64,000 bases of DNA from Bacillus sp. AFS055030 (GTDB taxonomy: Bacteria > Bacillota > Bacilli > Bacillales > Bacillaceae_G): contig NZ_NUGT01000017.1 in assembly GCF_002574545.1 (NCBI RefSeq), positions 69,571 through 133,570 of the forward strand, read 5' to 3'. Positions 62,466-64,000 of the stretch are shown in pieces (within the stretch, counting starts at the first letter, position 1; each line of letters starts with the position of its first letter). The position numbers and the translations under genes were made by a program. The notes under the pieces are model-generated. The model made no database searches, was not told the DNA's origin, and saw only the letters and a program-made list of their open reading frames with translations.

Positions 62466-62512
62466 AAGAGCCGAGTAATTTTATATTTATAAAAATTATT
62501 CGGTTCTTTTCG
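62466..62512. terminator. long hairpin, possible bidirectional terminator
   Basis: A 17-bp stem with two G-T pairs, AAGAGCCGAGTAATTTT (62466-62482) and AAAATTATTCGGTTCTT (62492-62508). The T-run is longer (seven) when read on the minus strand than on the plus strand (four). Confidence 0.75.
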
Positions 62513-62574
62513 TACCTTCTATTTTTTACCTCTATCCTTTTCCCTAACTATATGTTATATTATTCTTTGCGATG

Positions 62575-62690
62575 AGCTTATTTGAGTAAGACGAGAGATA
62601 TGCGCAAGCTAAACGCGCGGATGTGGCCGCCCGGTTTCTCGCCTCAAACGCATCAAGACGTCTGCTGCGGCAGGCGTCTTTCTTTTTGTC
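62575..62690 (+). ncRNA. G+C-rich probable structured small RNA
   Basis: Within A/T-rich surroundings, 62592-62680 is strikingly G+C-rich (GCGCAAGC, ACGCGCGG, GTGGCCGCCCGG). It ends in an intrinsic terminator: AAGACGTCTGC and GCAGGCGTCTT pair over 11 bp, followed by TCTTTTT. A TATATT (62556-62561) upstream could be a -10. No open frame with an SD is present. In AT-rich bacteria such an island usually marks a structured RNA; I cannot match it to a known class. Confidence 0.45.
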
Positions 62691-62739
62691 CATTCATTTG
62701 TGTATAATAGTACATATTAATATTGAAGGGAATGTTTTT

Positions 62740-63033
62740 GTGTTAACGATTGCAGAATACACTGTAGAAGAAATAAAGGATCCTTTTGGTATCATTGAAG
62801 GTGATCGATATGAGTTCATTCTTTATATTGATGTACCAGAGGATGATGAATTATTTAATGAAAAAGGTATATACATAAAAGTGTTGTTTGGAGTAAATGG
62901 TGATGAGTCAAAATTAATTAAATATGACTTGTATGAAGCTGAGTCGAATCAATATTTAGACTTTGATTTAGAAGAGGATGAAGAAAAAGAAGTATTCGAA
63001 TTTTGTAAAACTCATTTAACAGTTGAAGATTAA
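62740..63033 (+). CDS. DUF6509-like small acidic protein
   Basis: 97 residues from GTG 62740, placed 9 bases after GAAGGGA; the open frame to 62623 runs through the G+C-rich element and its terminator and is not coding. The product begins L-T-I-A-E-Y-T-V-E-E-I-K-D-P-F-G-I-I-E-G and has R-Y-E-F-I-L-Y-I-D-V-P-E-D-D-E-L, then an acidic tail (D-L-E-E-D-E-E-K-E). It matches the family usually labelled DUF6509 in Bacillus; no function known. Confidence 0.78.
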   Translation: MLTIAEYTVEEIKDPFGIIEGDRYEFILYIDVPEDDELFNEKGIYIKVLFGVNGDESKLIKYDLYEAESNQYLDFDLEEDEEKEVFEFCKTHLTVED

Positions 63034-63039
63034 TTTTAA

Positions 63040-63124
63040 TGTGTTATCGAATGACACACTTCAGCTTAGAGAATCGTTTAGATTGTGTAATTTGATAACA
63101 CACTATTGTGTCGTTGTAAACACA
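63040..63124 (+). promoter_or_regulatory. three palindromes, probable upstream activator sites
   Basis: TGTGT-N9-ACACA at 63040-63058 and 63084-63102, each also matching TGTGTNAT...ATNACACA, with starts 44 bases apart, and a third TGTGT-N8-ACACA at 63107-63124. They lie about 120-220 bases before a sigma-54 promoter, the usual enhancer distance. Confidence 0.75.
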
Positions 63125-63186
63125 GTACTAATTGTACCTACACACTTATAAAACACTAATATTTTAACTAAATATTACGTTTTGAA

Positions 63187-63211
63187 AACCTTGAATTATC
63201 AAGGTTTTTTT
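63187..63211 (+). terminator. terminator of the DUF6509 gene
   Basis: AACCTTGA (63187-63194) pairs with TCAAGGTT (63199-63206), loop ATTA, five T. It separates the upstream palindromes from the sigma-54 promoter. Confidence 0.9.
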
Positions 63212-63246
63212 GTTGTTATTGCAAATAGATAGATTTTTTAGAAAAT

Positions 63247-63262
63247 TGGCACAGAATTTGCA
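63247..63262 (+). promoter_or_regulatory. sigma-54 (SigL) promoter
   Basis: TGGCAC-AGAAT-TTGCA: the -24 GG and -12 GC elements at the required spacing, an exact match to the consensus TGGCAC-N5-TTGCA. It lies 108 bases before the PTS EIIB start codon. Confidence 0.93.
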
Positions 63263-63290
63263 ATAGTTAAATTGATTAACTAACTTGTCT

Positions 63291-63341
63291 TTGAAACGCG
63301 TAATTCTTTTGTCATTATTTGTAAAAATGTAAGCGTTTCAA
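63291..63341 (+). promoter_or_regulatory. inverted repeat with cre-like site in the PTS leader
   Basis: TTGAAACGC (63291-63299) and GCGTTTCAA (63333-63341) form 9-bp arms 33 bases apart. The second arm lies in TGTAAGCGTTTCAA (63328-63341), a CcpA cre match with one mismatch to TGWAARCGYTWNCW. It lies downstream of the sigma-54 start, so roadblock repression is possible. Confidence 0.7.
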
Positions 63342-63369
63342 CGACAGGGAAAAATTGAGGAGGTGTAGG

Positions 63370-63672
63370 ATGAATATCTTATTGGTATGTTCTGCGGGAA
63401 TGTCGACTAGTCTACTAGTTACAAAGATGGAACAAGCAGCTAAGGAAAAAGGAATTCAGGCAAGAATATGGGCTGTTGCTGGTGATGAGGCAAAAGAAAA
63501 TCTAGACAAAGCGGATGTATTACTACTTGGTCCGCAAGTTCGTTATCTAGTTTCAGAAATGAAGAAGCTAGCTGAGCCTAAAGGGATACCAGTAGATACG
63601 ATTAATCCAGTGCATTATGGATTGATGAATGGTGAGGCTGTATTAGAAATGGCTTTAAAGTTAAAAAAATAA
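63370..63672 (+). CDS. PTS lactose/cellobiose-type EIIB component
   Basis: 100 residues. Active-site Cys7 in [16 protein letters not shown], the phosphocysteine loop of the cellobiose/chitobiose family, and L-L-G-P-Q-V-R-Y downstream. It passes phosphate from EIIA to the incoming sugar. ATG 63370 follows GGAGGTG; the frame is open from 63355 but that start overlaps the SD. First gene of a sigma-54 operon whose EIIC gene follows after 43 bases. Confidence 0.94.
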   Translation: MNILLVCSAGMSTSLLVTKMEQAAKEKGIQARIWAVAGDEAKENLDKADVLLLGPQVRYLVSEMKKLAEPKGIPVDTINPVHYGLMNGEAVLEMALKLKK

Positions 63673-63715
63673 AACGGGGAATTAAAAATCTAGAGAGAAA
63701 AGAAGGTGTATTAGA

Positions 63716-64000
63716 ATGATGCGTTTTGCTGAGAAGTATATAATGCCTGCCGCAGCGAAGTTTGGGAATCAACGTCATTTGTTAGCGATCCGTGATGCGC
63801 TAATTGGAATGATTGCCATTACGATGATTGGAGCTTTTGCTGTCCTTATTAATAACTTAGGTGGCGCAATCCATGGCTACGATAAAATGATGGAAACAGT
63901 CTTTGGTGCAAACTGGAAAACACTAGGTGGAGATATTTGGTGGGGAACATTTGCATTTATGACAGTATTTGCCGTAGTAGGAATCGCGCATAGATTAGCA
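63716..64000 (+). CDS. PTS cellobiose-type EIIC component (5' end only)
   Basis: 95 codons are visible before the window ends. ATG 63716 is 8 bases after AAGGTG, with a second ATG directly after it. The product starts M-M-R-F-A-E-K-Y-I-M-P-A-A-A-K-F-G-N-Q-R, then H-L-L-A-I-R-D-A-L-I-G-M-I-A-I-T-M-I-G-A, the N-terminal pattern of CelB-type sugar channels, with a second membrane segment starting in W-W-G-T-F-A-F-M-T-V. The specific sugar (cellobiose, chitobiose or another beta-glucoside) cannot be decided. Confidence 0.93.
   Translation, partial: MMRFAEKYIMPAAAKFGNQRHLLAIRDALIGMIAITMIGAFAVLINNLGGAIHGYDKMMETVFGANWKTLGGDIWWGTFAFMTVFAVVGIAHRLA

Noticed and set aside
62623-62739. N-terminal extension of the DUF6509 gene
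   Set aside because: It translates the G+C-rich element and its intrinsic terminator; GTG 62740 has an SD and begins the family sequence.

Overview
The window is about one third G+C and uses Bacillus-type Shine-Dalgarno sequences, T-boxes, BirA, CtsR and LexA sites, and Crh. Gene order from uvrBA through hprK, lgt, ppaX, trxB, rapZ, yvcK, whiA and crh to clpP and a tRNA-Arg matches the yvl/yvo/yvc part of Bacillus subtilis. It is therefore a chromosomal segment of a Bacillaceae species, and I cannot name the species from the sequence alone.

Left third (1-20 kb). After the tail of a FeoB-associated Cys-rich protein comes a TPP-riboswitch thiamine salvage operon (thiD-cytX-thiM-thiE). A TetR-controlled group (membrane protein, acetyltransferase, TetR) and an MDR oxidoreductase follow. 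Next is a complete leucine/isovalerate breakdown operon: acyl-CoA dehydrogenase, split methylcrotonyl-CoA carboxylase, hydratase and HMG-CoA lyase. bioY, under a BirA operator, faces it and supplies the biotin that carboxylase needs. Two nearly identical T-boxes in series, with apparent tyrosine specifiers, control phenylalanine hydroxylase.

Middle (19-43 kb) is accessory and rich in regulators: acetyltransferases, a GAF kinase/response-regulator pair, small redox genes, Lrp/LysE, YwnA/YwnB with three operators, PadR with 2TM-repeat proteins, an ECF41 sigma operon with its own promoter, EcsC, a secreted orphan, a deacetylase, a MarR-dioxygenase-esterase-flavoprotein operon, a reduced sigY operon, and a GntR-ABC operon with three identical-format operators.

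Right third (43-61 kb) is the conserved core: uvrBA, yvlCD, hprK-lgt-yvoD-ppaX-yvoF, TPR protein, trxB, nudix-rapZ-yvcK-whiA-crh, and clpP facing it. After clpP (61-64 kb) the sequence becomes unusual. It holds a 40-residue membrane protein missed by ordinary ORF calling, decayed reading frames, a tandem array of 5' half-tRNA-Arg copies ending in an intact tRNA-Arg(CCG), and a G+C-rich probable structured RNA. Last comes a cellobiose-type PTS operon with a textbook sigma-54 promoter, three upstream palindromes and a cre-like site.
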